Made by a program: the position numbers and the translations under genes. A stretch of 34,594 nucleotides of DNA from M55B112 sp040880545 (GTDB lineage: Bacteria > Bacteroidota > Bacteroidia > Bacteroidales > GCA-2748055), in contig JBBDIE010000063.1 of NCBI GenBank assembly GCA_040880545.1, positions 1-34,594 of the forward strand, read 5' to 3'. The stretch's first letter is position 1, and each line of letters begins with the position of its first letter. The notes beneath the pieces are model-generated. The model worked only from the letters and a program-made list of their open reading frames with translations, ran no database searches and had not been told where the DNA came from. Below are positions 8,829-16,422 of the stretch, one piece after another.

Positions 8829-8926
8829 TGATACAACAGTAGTCGCTGCATATTGAGCCGTGATATTCACCTTTTCAACATCGTGATTATTAACAAATTT
8901 AACATCGGTCCCGACCTGTTGTATCA
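8829..8926. repeat. 11-bp inverted repeat bounding about 76 bases
   Basis: TGATACAACAG (8829-8839) and CTGTTGTATCA (8916-8926) are perfect inverted arms in the gap after the peptidase gene. The enclosed sequence includes the small palindrome GTGATATTCAC. The arms are too far apart for a terminator; a structured RNA or a short inverted-repeat element are the main options. Confidence 0.5.
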
Positions 8927-8990
8927 ATTTCTTTGGTAATATTGATCAACAATTCATAGCCGAAACTGTTATTTTTAAAAACCTATTACC

Positions 8991-9863
8991 ATGAAACGCA
9001 GGCATTTTCTAAAAAGTTCCATGGCTGCAGGTGCCGGGATGGCAGCTTTTTCCGCATTTCCTTATCACCTGTATGCCCGTGACAAGGCATTGCATCCTTA
9101 CGACAGGGTAAAACTGGGGAATACAGGAATAGAAATGTCGCGTATGGCCATGGGTACCGGTTCCAGCGGTTGGCGCGGGAGTTCAAACCAGACCAGACAG
9201 TTGGGTATCCGGGGACTGGCGGACCTGTTGAAGGCTGCCTATGATGAGGGAATTAATTTTTGGGATGCTGCGGACCAGTACGGGACCCATCCACACCTCA
9301 AGGAGGCGCAGAAAAAGATCAAACGAGAGAATGTGGTTATCCTGACCAAATCCACCTCCCTTACCGCCAATGGTATGAAAAAGGATCTGGACCGCTTCAG
9401 ACAGGAATTAGGTACCGACTACCTTGATATCGTACTGCTCCATGCCGTCACCAACGGTAATTGGAGAAATGATATGCGGGGTGCCATGGATGTTTTGTCC
9501 CAGGCAAAGGAAGATGGAATCATACGTGCCCACGGTATCTCATGTCATTCCCTGGAGGCACTGGAGCAGGCTGCCGAAGAGCCCTGGGTGGATGTGGACC
9601 TGGCACGGTTCAATCCAGCGGGGGTGCGCATGGATGCCGATGTGGATACCGTCAGAAAGGTACTTCAACGTATGAAAGACAACGGCAAAGGTATTATCGG
9701 TATGAAAGTATATGGAGCAGGAATACTTTTGGATAAAAAGGACGAATGTCTGCAGTTCCATACAGGACATGACTTTATCGACAGTTTCACTCTCGGCCTC
9801 GAAAGCGGAGAACAACTAAAGGACATACTCAAAAGACTCCCCGCCGCCAGCATAAGAGCGTGA
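8991..9863 (+). CDS. Aldo-keto reductase with Tat-like signal
   Basis: NAD(P)H-dependent aldo-keto reductase of 290 residues. The N-terminus MKRRHFLKSSMAAGAGMAAF is a Tat-type signal (RRHFLK at 3-8 followed by a hydrophobic stretch), so it is probably exported folded with its cofactor. The AKR tetrad is recognisable: D92 and Y97 in WDAADQYG, K120 in LTKS, and H151 in VLLHAV. The C-terminal end (LKRLPAASIRA) is normal for this Bacteroidota subgroup, so the gene is not truncated even though repeats begin 29 bases after its stop. The product is shorter than classical 320-residue AKRs. Substrate unknown; the neighbouring oxidoreductases hint at sugar or aldehyde chemistry. Confidence 0.85.
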   Translation: MKRRHFLKSSMAAGAGMAAFSAFPYHLYARDKALHPYDRVKLGNTGIEMSRMAMGTGSSGWRGSSNQTRQLGIRGLADLLKAAYDEGINFWDAADQYGTHPHLKEAQKKIKRENVVILTKSTSLTANGMKKDLDRFRQELGTDYLDIVLLHAVTNGNWRNDMRGAMDVLSQAKEDGIIRAHGISCHSLEALEQAAEEPWVDVDLARFNPAGVRMDADVDTVRKVLQRMKDNGKGIIGMKVYGAGILLDKKDECLQFHTGHDFIDSFTLGLESGEQLKDILKRLPAASIRA

Positions 9864-9891
9864 AATTCCAGGCACCCACCAACCAGGAGGG

Positions 9892-10037
9892 TGCTCCTAA
9901 CTCCATTAGCACGTTTGAATATCACTCTAATCCCGACATTTGTCGGGACCCGACAAATGTCGGGACTGCCCTAAACTCTGTGCCAGCTTGCTCTCTGTGT
10001 CCTCTGTGGTAAAAAAAGGGCTCATACAATGAATACC
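9892..10037 (+). repeat. Composite intergenic repeat, copy A (with palindrome)
   Basis: The first 39 bases (9892-9930, starting TGCTCCTAACTCC and ending TATCACTCTAA) match 10287-10325 with one difference. After the 35-nt palindrome at 9931-9965 the sequence continues CTGCCCTAAACTCTGTG, matching copy B again, then GCTTGCTCTCTGTGTCC and CTCTGTGGT plus an A-run and CAATGAATACC. The right part also matches window copy 1. The copy then breaks off, lacking the second CTCTGTGG half. Confidence 0.85.
9931..9965. repeat. 35-nt double palindrome (REP-like)
   Basis: TCCCGACATTTGTCGGG (9931-9947) and CCCGACAAATGTCGGGA (9949-9965) are perfect 17-bp inverted arms around one base. Each arm is itself a 7-bp hairpin (CCCGACA/TGTCGGG with a TT or AA turn). 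It can therefore fold as one long stem or as two small hairpins, the design of REP-type extragenic palindromes. Confidence 0.85.
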
Positions 10038-10072
10038 AGTATCTTTCCCTGGGCGTTGCCCCAAACCCCAGT

Positions 10073-10102
10073 CACTTTTTTGCCTATGAAGCAAAAAAGT
10101 AA
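10073..10102. repeat. Hairpin ACTTTTTTGC / GCAAAAAAGT
   Basis: A perfect 10-bp stem (10074-10083 with 10091-10100) around CTATGAA. It is followed by AACCAAAAAAGTT, which partly repeats the right arm. From memory, closely similar T-rich palindromes are common in Bacteroidota intergenic DNA. It could act as a weak terminator for minus-strand reading, but no gene needs one here. Confidence 0.55.
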
Positions 10103-10219
10103 CCAAAAAAGTTCAAGAACGATTTAAACGAGTCCGGGCGGGCTGAGTAGTATCAGTGTTGCGTTCCCGCTGGGAACCAATAGTAGTAATTCGACCGTCG
10201 GGGCCATCTGAAATCGTCC

Positions 10220-10248
10220 GGCCCGCGCGCATTGGCCCTTAGCGGGCC
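10220..10248. repeat. GC-rich hairpin in the repeat block
   Basis: GGCCCGC (10220-10226) pairs with GCGGGCC (10242-10248) around a 15-base loop. The surrounding stretch from about 10130 to 10250 is clearly more GC-rich than the neighbouring genes and repeats, suggesting a different origin from the flanking CTCTGTG units. Confidence 0.5.
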
Positions 10249-10286
10249 ATTTATTATACTTCAACGAAATCCACCACTCAAGAGCT

Positions 10287-10472
10287 TGCTCCTAACTCCC
10301 TTAGCACGTTTGAATATCACTCTAAATTTAAAAAACGCTGCCTTAAACTCTGTGTCAGCTTGCTCTCTGTGTCCTCTGTGGTAAAAAATTGGCTCAAACA
10401 ATGAACAGCCGTCCCATCTGACGCATCCCGGTTCAAACTTCCTCTGTGGGTAAAAAAAGACTCATTCAATGA
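10287..10472 (+). repeat. Composite intergenic repeat, copy B (without palindrome)
   Basis: Starts with the 39-base block shared with 9892-9930. It continues with 12 unrelated bases (10326-10337) where copy A has the palindrome, then CTGCCTTAAACTCTGTG and the full CTCTGTG repeat (10346-10472). That last part aligns along its whole length with 1-130 of the window. It is the most complete version here and probably shows the ancestral order of the unit. Confidence 0.85.
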
Positions 10473-10522
10473 ATATCTGCACCCTCTCCCCGTGTTGCCA
10501 GGCAAACTTCTCCCCCATTCTT

Positions 10523-10554
10523 TTGCTCATTCCACAACTTTCCACTATTTTCAA
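10523..10554 (+). promoter_or_regulatory. Possible Bacteroidota-type promoter for the gpr-like gene
   Basis: TTTG (10523-10526), then 20 bases, then TATTTTCA (10547-10554), matching six of eight positions of TAnnTTTG. Transcription would start about a dozen bases before the ATG at 10573. The spacing suits the -33/-7 design known from Bacteroides. It is a pattern match only. Confidence 0.3.
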
Positions 10555-10572
10555 CTTCTAATTCATTTAGAC

Positions 10573-11565
10573 ATGACCTACACACCAAACACCTCACGTT
10601 ACAACCAAAGCACCTACAACAGATGCGGAAGAAGCGGACTTAAATTACCGGCAGTTTCGCTCGGACTTTGGCACAATTTCGGATTCGACAAACCCTATGA
10701 ATCGGCCAGGGAGATGCTCCTGCACGCGTTCGATAAGGGTATCACCCATTTTGATCTGGCCAACAATTATGGTCCACCCCCAGGATCGGCAGAAATTACC
10801 ATGGGAAAAGTTCTGGCAAATGAGTTGAAACCATACCGTGATGAGCTCATCATTTCATCCAAGGCAGGCTACGACATGTGGTCGGGTCCTTACGGTGAAT
10901 GGGGTTCCAGGAAATATCTTATAGCGAGTCTGGATCAGAGCCTGAAAAGAATGGGGCTGGACTATGTGGATATCTTCTATTCCCACAGACCGGATCCGGA
11001 AACTCCCTTCGAAGAGACCATGGGGGCATTGGACCACATAGTAAGAAGCGGTAAAGCACTCTATGTAGGATTATCCAACTACAGTGCAGAACAGACAAAA
11101 GAGGCGGTTGCTATTCTCCAATCCCTCGGTACCCCCTGCCTGATTCACCAGCCCCGGTACAACATGATGGACAGGTGGGTTGAAAAAGGGTTACTTGATG
11201 TACTTGAAAAAGAAGGAATCGGATGTATTCCATTTAGTCCGCTTGCCCAGGGTTTACTGTCCGACAAATATATCCAAGGCATTCCGGAAGATTCCCGGAT
11301 GGCTGGCCGCAGTGTATTTTTGCGTACCGACGCCAGGACACAGGAGATGGTCGAAAAGATTAGTAAACTGAATACCATAGCCACCAAAAGGGGCCAGACA
11401 CTGGCACAGATGGCCATCGTATGGCTGCTGAAAGACAAAAGGGTAACCAGCGTACTGATTGGAGTCAGCAGGGTGAGCCAGATCGATAACAGCCTCGATG
11501 CATTGAAAAATCAGGAATTTTCCGGACAGGAACTGAAAGAAATCAACCAGGTTCTTAATAACTGA
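10573..11565 (+). CDS. gpr: Aldo-keto reductase, L-glyceraldehyde-3-phosphate reductase type (YghZ/Gpr)
   Basis: NADPH-dependent aldo-keto reductase of 330 residues, closely resembling E. coli YghZ/Gpr, which reduces L-glyceraldehyde 3-phosphate and methylglyoxal. Distinctive shared stretches are CGRSGLKLPAVSLGLWHNFG (18-37) and THFDLANNYGPPPGSAE (58-74). The catalytic set is D61, Y66, K97 (ISSKAGYDMW) and H138 (FYSHRPD). The start at 10573 was chosen because it aligns with YghZ and follows a promoter-like site; an upstream in-frame ATG at 10492 would add 27 residues not seen in the family. The Gfo/Idh gene begins 14 bases downstream, so they likely form an operon. With the rhamnose genes next door, removal of methylglyoxal derived from dihydroxyacetone phosphate is a plausible role, but inferred. 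Confidence 0.9.
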   Translation: MTYTPNTSRYNQSTYNRCGRSGLKLPAVSLGLWHNFGFDKPYESAREMLLHAFDKGITHFDLANNYGPPPGSAEITMGKVLANELKPYRDELIISSKAGYDMWSGPYGEWGSRKYLIASLDQSLKRMGLDYVDIFYSHRPDPETPFEETMGALDHIVRSGKALYVGLSNYSAEQTKEAVAILQSLGTPCLIHQPRYNMMDRWVEKGLLDVLEKEGIGCIPFSPLAQGLLSDKYIQGIPEDSRMAGRSVFLRTDARTQEMVEKISKLNTIATKRGQTLAQMAIVWLLKDKRVTSVLIGVSRVSQIDNSLDALKNQEFSGQELKEINQVLNN

Positions 11566-11579
11566 TCACAAAAATTACC

Positions 11580-12611
11580 ATGGGAAATAAGAAGACTATA
11601 AAATGGGGCATCCTCGGGTGTGGCAGGATTGCCAATAAATTTGCCGAGGCGCTGGGTAAGGCCAACGATTCGGTACGCTTTGCAGCAGCATCAAGGGACG
11701 CTGGAAGGGCCGCGGATTTCGCAGCCAAATGGGGATTTGAGAAATCCTACGGTAGCTACACCGAACTGTTGAATGACCCTAAACTGGATATCGTCTACAT
11801 CGCCACACCACACAGTTTCCATTTTGCGCATACAAAACGCTGCCTGGAAGCGGGAAAACATGTGCTCTGTGAGAAGCCCTTCACAATCAATGCCGACCAG
11901 CTCGAGGTCCTGATTACCCTTGCCAGGAGCCGTAAGTTATTTTTAATGGAGGCCCTTTGGAGCCGTTTCCTGCCGGGAATCATTGAAACAAAAGCATTGC
12001 TGGATAATGGGGTGATCGGTGATGTGATCACCATGGAGGCTGATTTCGGAATAAACTTTCCATTCGACCCGGAGAGCAGGATATTTAACCCACACCTGGC
12101 AGGAGGAGCACTGCTGGATATCGGAATTTACCCATTGTTTCTGAGCCTGTTCCTGTTTGGCAAGCCGGCTGTTATGAAAGCGCATTCCGTGCTTAATGAC
12201 AACAAGATAGACCTTACTACCTCACTGATCAGTCAAAGCACAACCGGTACTGTTTCACATTTGAATTCCACCATACAGGCTGCAACCCCTGTAAAAGCCC
12301 GCATCTTCGGTACAATGGGTAATATTGAGTTCGGCAACAAGTGGTTTACACCCGTGAACATTACACTCCGAATAGATGGTGAAAAGGAGGAAGTACTGGA
12401 ATTCCCTCCCCTGGCTAACGGGTATGAATACGAAGCTATGGAAGCTGTCAGTTGCCTGCAGCAAGGTCTCACAGAAAGCAGGCTCATGTCACACGAATTC
12501 AGTATGCTGCTGATGAAACAAATGGACCAGATCCGTCAAACAACCGGGATCACTTACCCGGCTGAAATTGAGAATATCAACAAGCCTTATGGATGGGAAG
12601 ATTTTCGTTAA
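11580..12611 (+). CDS. Gfo/Idh/MocA-family oxidoreductase
   Basis: NAD(P)-dependent dehydrogenase of 343 residues. The Rossmann motif is WGILGCGRIANKF (9-21), and the family hallmark HVLCEKPF (94-101) carries the cofactor-contacting Glu-Lys-Pro. The C-terminal half contains AGGALLDIGIYPL, which supplies the substrate-binding Asp in this family. The best subgroup guess is the dimeric dihydrodiol / D-xylose dehydrogenase-like branch, based on the KWGILGCGRIA start and the MEALWSRF segment. There is no signal peptide. It follows gpr by 14 bases and probably shares its transcript. It ends 10 bases from the oppositely oriented rhaA stop. Substrate is probably a sugar or sugar derivative, not determinable here. 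Confidence 0.85.
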   Translation: MGNKKTIKWGILGCGRIANKFAEALGKANDSVRFAAASRDAGRAADFAAKWGFEKSYGSYTELLNDPKLDIVYIATPHSFHFAHTKRCLEAGKHVLCEKPFTINADQLEVLITLARSRKLFLMEALWSRFLPGIIETKALLDNGVIGDVITMEADFGINFPFDPESRIFNPHLAGGALLDIGIYPLFLSLFLFGKPAVMKAHSVLNDNKIDLTTSLISQSTTGTVSHLNSTIQAATPVKARIFGTMGNIEFGNKWFTPVNITLRIDGEKEEVLEFPPLANGYEYEAMEAVSCLQQGLTESRLMSHEFSMLLMKQMDQIRQTTGITYPAEIENINKPYGWEDFR

Positions 12612-12621
12612 GAAGGGTCTG

Positions 12622-13890
12622 CTATCTTTTAGACAATACCTGGTCCTCGTAGTTGCCAACCTCCTTCAGTAAATCCAAACCGAATGGTACATTATGCTGT
12701 AAACAGAAATAGTTCCAGATATCTCCGGCAGGCATCAGCTTGGACTCCTCCATCAGTGCGAGTTTTTCATAACCCTTTCCTGCCGCTTCATATTCCTGTA
12801 TCATCCTCACCGGTTCCAACAGGGCTCTCAGGAAGCTGATTTGTGTCGCCCGCGCCCCTGTAATGTAGGCACCTACCCTGTTGATACTGCCATCAAAAAA
12901 ATCGAGTCCCACGTTCACTTTGGATAATGCGTTGGCCCTGATGATCTCATGGGTCACCAGCTCAAGTTCGTCATTAAGAATTACCACATGATCACTGTCC
13001 CAGCGTAATCCCCTGCTGAAATGAAACATCAGTTCATCTACAAATGTGAAAAGCGAGGATATTTTGTCCCCTACCTGTTCGGTTGGGTGAAAATGACCCA
13101 TATCAATACAGATCATCTTGTTCCTGGAAATTCCATATGCCATGTAGAAATCGTGTGAGCCTACCACATAAGCTTCGCTACCGATCCCGAACAGCTTCGA
13201 CTCCAGCGAATCGGCCATTTCATCTGGTGCATACTCAACCTTAAACAGCTCATCCAGGGAGTTGCGAAGCAGTTCTCTGTGTTTCAGTCTGTTGACAGTA
13301 AGATCTTTGGAACCATCAGGCACCCAGATATTATGGATACACCTGGAGCCAGTCTCCCTGCCCAGGAATGCGCTGATTTCCCTTGCACGGGCCACATGTT
13401 CCATCCAGAATGTGCGGATTCCCCCATCCCGACTACTCAATGTGAAACCATCATCTGCCTTCGGATGGGAAAAGCAGGTGGAGTTAAAATCAAGTTTGAT
13501 ACCCAGGGAGTTGGCCCAGCCTGCCCATGATGCAAAATGGGCCGGTTCGATCTCATTACGGTCGACAAACTTCCCGCCAAAATCGCCGTAACTGGCATGC
13601 AGATTGAGTCTGTGTGATCCCGGTACCAGGGAATACACCTTCTCCAGGTCTTTCCTTAGTTCCCTTATATTACCGGCCCTGCCGGGAAAATTTCCGGTGG
13701 CCTGAATACCTCCTCCGGATATTCCTGCATCGGGCGATTCAAAACCGGCCACGTCATCGGCCTGCCAACAGTGCAGGGAGAGACTGATCGTTGATAATAA
13801 CTCCAAAGCCTTGCCGGTTTCCACACCAACACGGGCGAATATCTCTTCAGCTCTTTTATAGCCTTCTATGATGCTGCTTTTGGTATTCAT
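12622..13890 (-). CDS. rhaA: L-rhamnose isomerase
   Basis: Converts L-rhamnose to L-rhamnulose, the first step of rhamnose catabolism; cytoplasmic, metal-dependent. The 422-residue length is normal. Recognised family segments are SLSLHCWQADDVAGFE (36-51), SGGGIQATGNFPGRA (58-72), ESKLFGIGSEAYVVGSHDFY (230-249), the metal-site CIDMGHFHPTEQVGDKISSL (261-280) and LRWDSDHVVILND (295-307) with D298 and D300. Some members of the family also isomerise other aldoses. It is the last gene of a minus-strand set after the GntR regulator and rhaB, 32 bases after rhaB, and ends convergently with the Gfo/Idh gene. No mutarotase gene (rhaM) or rhamnose transporter (rhaT) is in view. Confidence 0.95.
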   Translation of the reverse strand: MNTKSSIIEGYKRAEEIFARVGVETGKALELLSTISLSLHCWQADDVAGFESPDAGISGGGIQATGNFPGRAGNIRELRKDLEKVYSLVPGSHRLNLHASYGDFGGKFVDRNEIEPAHFASWAGWANSLGIKLDFNSTCFSHPKADDGFTLSSRDGGIRTFWMEHVARAREISAFLGRETGSRCIHNIWVPDGSKDLTVNRLKHRELLRNSLDELFKVEYAPDEMADSLESKLFGIGSEAYVVGSHDFYMAYGISRNKMICIDMGHFHPTEQVGDKISSLFTFVDELMFHFSRGLRWDSDHVVILNDELELVTHEIIRANALSKVNVGLDFFDGSINRVGAYITGARATQISFLRALLEPVRMIQEYEAAGKGYEKLALMEESKLMPAGDIWNYFCLQHNVPFGLDLLKEVGNYEDQVLSKR

Positions 13891-13922
13891 TAGTCTTGTG
13901 GTAATTGGTTGGATCGTAAATG

Positions 13923-15407
13923 TTAATTCTGCTTCGCAATATTTTTAAACATAATATAGGCATTTTCCCAGGATTCTCTGTCCGAAGGATCATAGGTTGT
14001 CAGATCAAAGGAATTTTTAACTACCCTGCGGATATGATCAAGATCTTCGAGGTATCCCAGCCCAACAGCCTGCATCAACAGGTTACCGGTTGCGGTTGCC
14101 TCTACCGGTCCTGTGACAACCCTCCTCCCGGTTGCATTGGTTGTGAACTGGCATAGCAGCTGGTTTCTAGATCCCCCGCCAATAATGTGGATCACATTGT
14201 ATCTTTTTGCCGTAACCTGCTCCAGTTGATCCAGTACCATCCTGTATTTCAGTGCCAGTCCCTCCAATACAGTTCTGGTTATGGCACCAATGCCCCTGGG
14301 TGATACCTGGCCCGAATGCCTGCAGAAAGTATCTATGGCTGCAGGCATGTCCAGCGGATTGTAAAATCCTGCATAGTCGGGATCAATCATTGCCTGGAAG
14401 GGGGCTGCCATTTCAGCCATGTTTATAATTTCCGAATAAGATAGTTTTCCTTCAATCTTTGCCCATGACTTCCTGCATTCCTGTAAAATCCACAGGCCCA
14501 TAATATTTTTCAGGAACCTGAATGTGCCCCCTGCTCCTCCTTCATTGGTAAAATTAAACGTCATGGCAGGCATGTCTGTAATGACCTCTCTTGTCTCCAC
14601 ACCCATCAGCGACCATGTACCGGAGCTAATATATGCCCAGTCGTCTCCTTCCGCTGGTACTGTTGCAATGGCAGATGCTGTGTCGTGGGAGGTGACAGCG
14701 ATTACTTTGACCCCCTCCACAACAATCGAGCGACTGATATGCTGGTTCAGTACCCCTATCACCGTACCGGGTGAAACCACCTCCGGCAGGAGATCCGGAG
14801 ATATGCCGAGTTTCCTGATTATATCCGCATCCCATGCCATCTCATTGGGATTAAAAAGCTGTGAAGTGGTGGCAAATGTAAATTCAGACTTCACCTCACC
14901 CGTTAGCAGGTAATTGATCAGATCGGGCATGAACAGCAGTTTGTCAGCAATTCTCAATACCGGATCATTGGCCATGATCATGGCATAAAGCTGGTATACA
15001 GTATTGAATTTATGAATGGCGATCCCCGTCTTCTTGTAAAGTTCTTCCCGGTCCATTCTCTCCAGGAAAGCCGGCATGGATGTTTCCGTCATGGGATCCC
15101 TGTAACTGTAAGGTGTCCTGAGTATGGACCCATCCTTGCAAATGAGTCCGAAATCGACACCCCACGTGTCAACCCCCACACTCTCAGGGATGATATTTTC
15201 CTCATTTACACATATATGCAGTGCTTTGACAATTTCTTCGTAAAACCGGAAAACATTCCAGTAATAATGTTTTTGAAGTGATATCTGTCCTGTGGGGAAC
15301 CTGTGGATCTCCTTTATTTCAACGCGCTCTCTTTTATACAATGTACCCAGGATGGCTCTTCCGCTCTCTGCTCCAAAATCGAATGCTAAAAAATGATGCT
15401 TTGGCAT
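13923..15407 (-). CDS. rhaB: Rhamnulokinase
   Basis: FGGY-family kinase of 494 residues that phosphorylates L-rhamnulose to L-rhamnulose 1-phosphate with ATP. The N-terminal phosphate-binding segment is LAFDFGAESGRAILG (7-21). SVGVDTWGVDFGLI near 97-110 matches the rhamnulokinase signature. The C-terminal nucleotide-binding part contains VIHIIGGGSRNQLLCQFTTN. The start at 15407 puts the first strand at residue 6, as usual. It lies 102 bases after the GntR gene and 32 before rhaA, on the same strand, so the three likely share regulation. Several FGGY kinases accept neighbouring sugars, but pairing with RhaA makes rhamnulose the best call. Confidence 0.94.
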   Translation of the reverse strand: MPKHHFLAFDFGAESGRAILGTLYKRERVEIKEIHRFPTGQISLQKHYYWNVFRFYEEIVKALHICVNEENIIPESVGVDTWGVDFGLICKDGSILRTPYSYRDPMTETSMPAFLERMDREELYKKTGIAIHKFNTVYQLYAMIMANDPVLRIADKLLFMPDLINYLLTGEVKSEFTFATTSQLFNPNEMAWDADIIRKLGISPDLLPEVVSPGTVIGVLNQHISRSIVVEGVKVIAVTSHDTASAIATVPAEGDDWAYISSGTWSLMGVETREVITDMPAMTFNFTNEGGAGGTFRFLKNIMGLWILQECRKSWAKIEGKLSYSEIINMAEMAAPFQAMIDPDYAGFYNPLDMPAAIDTFCRHSGQVSPRGIGAITRTVLEGLALKYRMVLDQLEQVTAKRYNVIHIIGGGSRNQLLCQFTTNATGRRVVTGPVEATATGNLLMQAVGLGYLEDLDHIRRVVKNSFDLTTYDPSDRESWENAYIMFKNIAKQN

Positions 15408-15509
15408 TTAATTATCGTTTATATGATTAAAATATTCTCGCTGTTAATTCGTTGAAACCTATTCGGTGGGATTCTCATATACCAATCCTTCCCCTTTCTG
15501 CCTCCGGGA

Positions 15510-16226
15510 TCAAAATATTCCATACACAGCCTGTTCCTCTGTATTACAATAAATGGATGAATAGATTGCATACCCCGGCCTGCTTGTATCGAATTTCCGT
15601 TCAAGGTGCAACACAGGCTTACCAACACCAATACGAAGATAGCCACTTAATTTTTTATCCGATAATATGGCTTTCAGTTTTTGCTCTCCGCCAATAATTT
15701 CAATTCCATAATGCACGCGAAGAATATCAAACAACGACTTGTTTTCGAATGAGCGTGACGTGAAACGGTTCAGGTTAATGTTAGGTAAATAATTCACATC
15801 ATAAAAGATCGGTTTTTCATTGAAATACCTGATTCTGCAGAGCTTAACGCATCCAGTCGCCTTCTCAGCTTCGCTCTGGGAAAACATGAACGGATCGGGC
15901 CACGGTTCCACCCTGGGCTTCTCAAGCATGGTACTTCGTATATTCCTGGCACCCAAAGCACTGGTGGTACCTGCGATGGAAAGAATCCCGATTCCCTTGG
16001 GCAACTTGTAAACGATACTCCCTTTACCCTGGTGTTTGCGAATGAATCCGTCACTGACCAGTGTAGAAAGGGCCTGCCTGACAGTTGGCCTGGTTACTCC
16101 GTACTGGCTGCACAATTCATTCTCGGAAGGAAGTAAGTCACCCTCCTTGTAAATACCATCGACGATCTGTTTTCGCAAATCTTCATACAACCGTCTGTAC
16201 TGAGGTATCTGCTGTAAGTGTTCCAT
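15510..16226 (-). CDS. GntR-family regulator with UTRA domain
   Basis: Transcription factor of 238 residues. The N-terminal winged helix (about 9-75) includes YRRLYEDLRKQI, the recognition-helix region YGVTRPTVRQALSTLVSDG and the wing IRKHQGKGSIV. The C-terminal half (about 85-235) is a UTRA ligand-binding domain of the HutC/FarR subfamily, which usually senses a small metabolite such as a sugar phosphate. It is the first gene before rhaB and rhaA on the minus strand and diverges from the E2/E1 genes across a 196-base region with two matching palindromes (16239-16256 and 16334-16351). Control of its own operon and of the divergent operon, with release by a pathway intermediate, is the natural inference. 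Most known rhamnose regulators are AraC-, DeoR- or LacI-type, so a GntR here is notable. Confidence 0.9.
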   Translation of the reverse strand: MEHLQQIPQYRRLYEDLRKQIVDGIYKEGDLLPSENELCSQYGVTRPTVRQALSTLVSDGFIRKHQGKGSIVYKLPKGIGILSIAGTTSALGARNIRSTMLEKPRVEPWPDPFMFSQSEAEKATGCVKLCRIRYFNEKPIFYDVNYLPNINLNRFTSRSFENKSLFDILRVHYGIEIIGGEQKLKAILSDKKLSGYLRIGVGKPVLHLERKFDTSRPGYAIYSSIYCNTEEQAVYGIF

Positions 16227-16238
16227 TTAATTTTTATA

Positions 16239-16256
16239 TACTTGTAAATACAGGTA
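16239..16256. promoter_or_regulatory. Probable GntR operator, site 1
   Basis: TACTTGTAAATACAGGTA is an 18-bp palindrome with one mismatched pair around an AA centre (TACTTGTA-AA-TACAGGTA). It begins 12 bases upstream of the regulator's start codon, where binding would block the regulator's own transcription. It shares the core TGTAAATACA with site 2. Confidence 0.65.
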
Positions 16257-16333
16257 TGTTAATTATACATGAAATAAACATCAAATATATAGTTATTCTT
16301 GGAAAATAAAAATAAATGTACTTTCTTTGACAT

Positions 16334-16351
16334 AACATGTAAATACAAGTT
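16334..16351. promoter_or_regulatory. Probable GntR operator, site 2
   Basis: AACATGTAAATACAAGTT is an 18-bp palindrome of the same design as site 1, with the identical core TGTAAATACA. It lies 95 bases downstream of site 1 and 71 bases before the E2 start codon, so it is suited to controlling the divergent E2-E1 operon. A degenerate third copy may sit at 16363-16380 (TACATGCAAGCACAACAT), matching about 12 of 18 positions. Confidence 0.65.
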
Positions 16352-16422
16352 GAATAAATTAGTACATGCAAGCACAACATATGATAAGGTTATTATCTGA
16401 CACTAATTAACATAATTTTGCG

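Larger units (their letters stand above)
9864..10572. other. Repeat-rich non-coding block of about 0.7 kb
   Basis: The gap between the two aldo-keto reductase genes is built largely of repeats, listed separately. It holds two copies of a composite unit (9892-10037 and 10287-10472), a double palindrome within the first copy, and a GC-rich middle part (about 10041-10260) with two hairpins. I found no credible gene in it. The final 80 bases carry the probable promoter of the following reductase gene. Confidence 0.8.

Noticed and set aside
8991..9863. Truncation of the Tat-signal AKR by the adjacent repeat block
   Set aside because: The C-terminal sequence is normal for this subgroup and the stop precedes the first repeat by 28 bases.
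9892..10472. CRISPR array
   Set aside because: There are only two or three imperfect copies with irregular distances and no short uniform spacers. No cas genes are nearby.
16413..16420. TAATTTTG as promoter -7 box for the E2 gene
   Set aside because: It matches TAnnTTTG but lies only 2 bases before the ATG, so transcription would begin inside the coding sequence. No TTTG sits 20 bases upstream.
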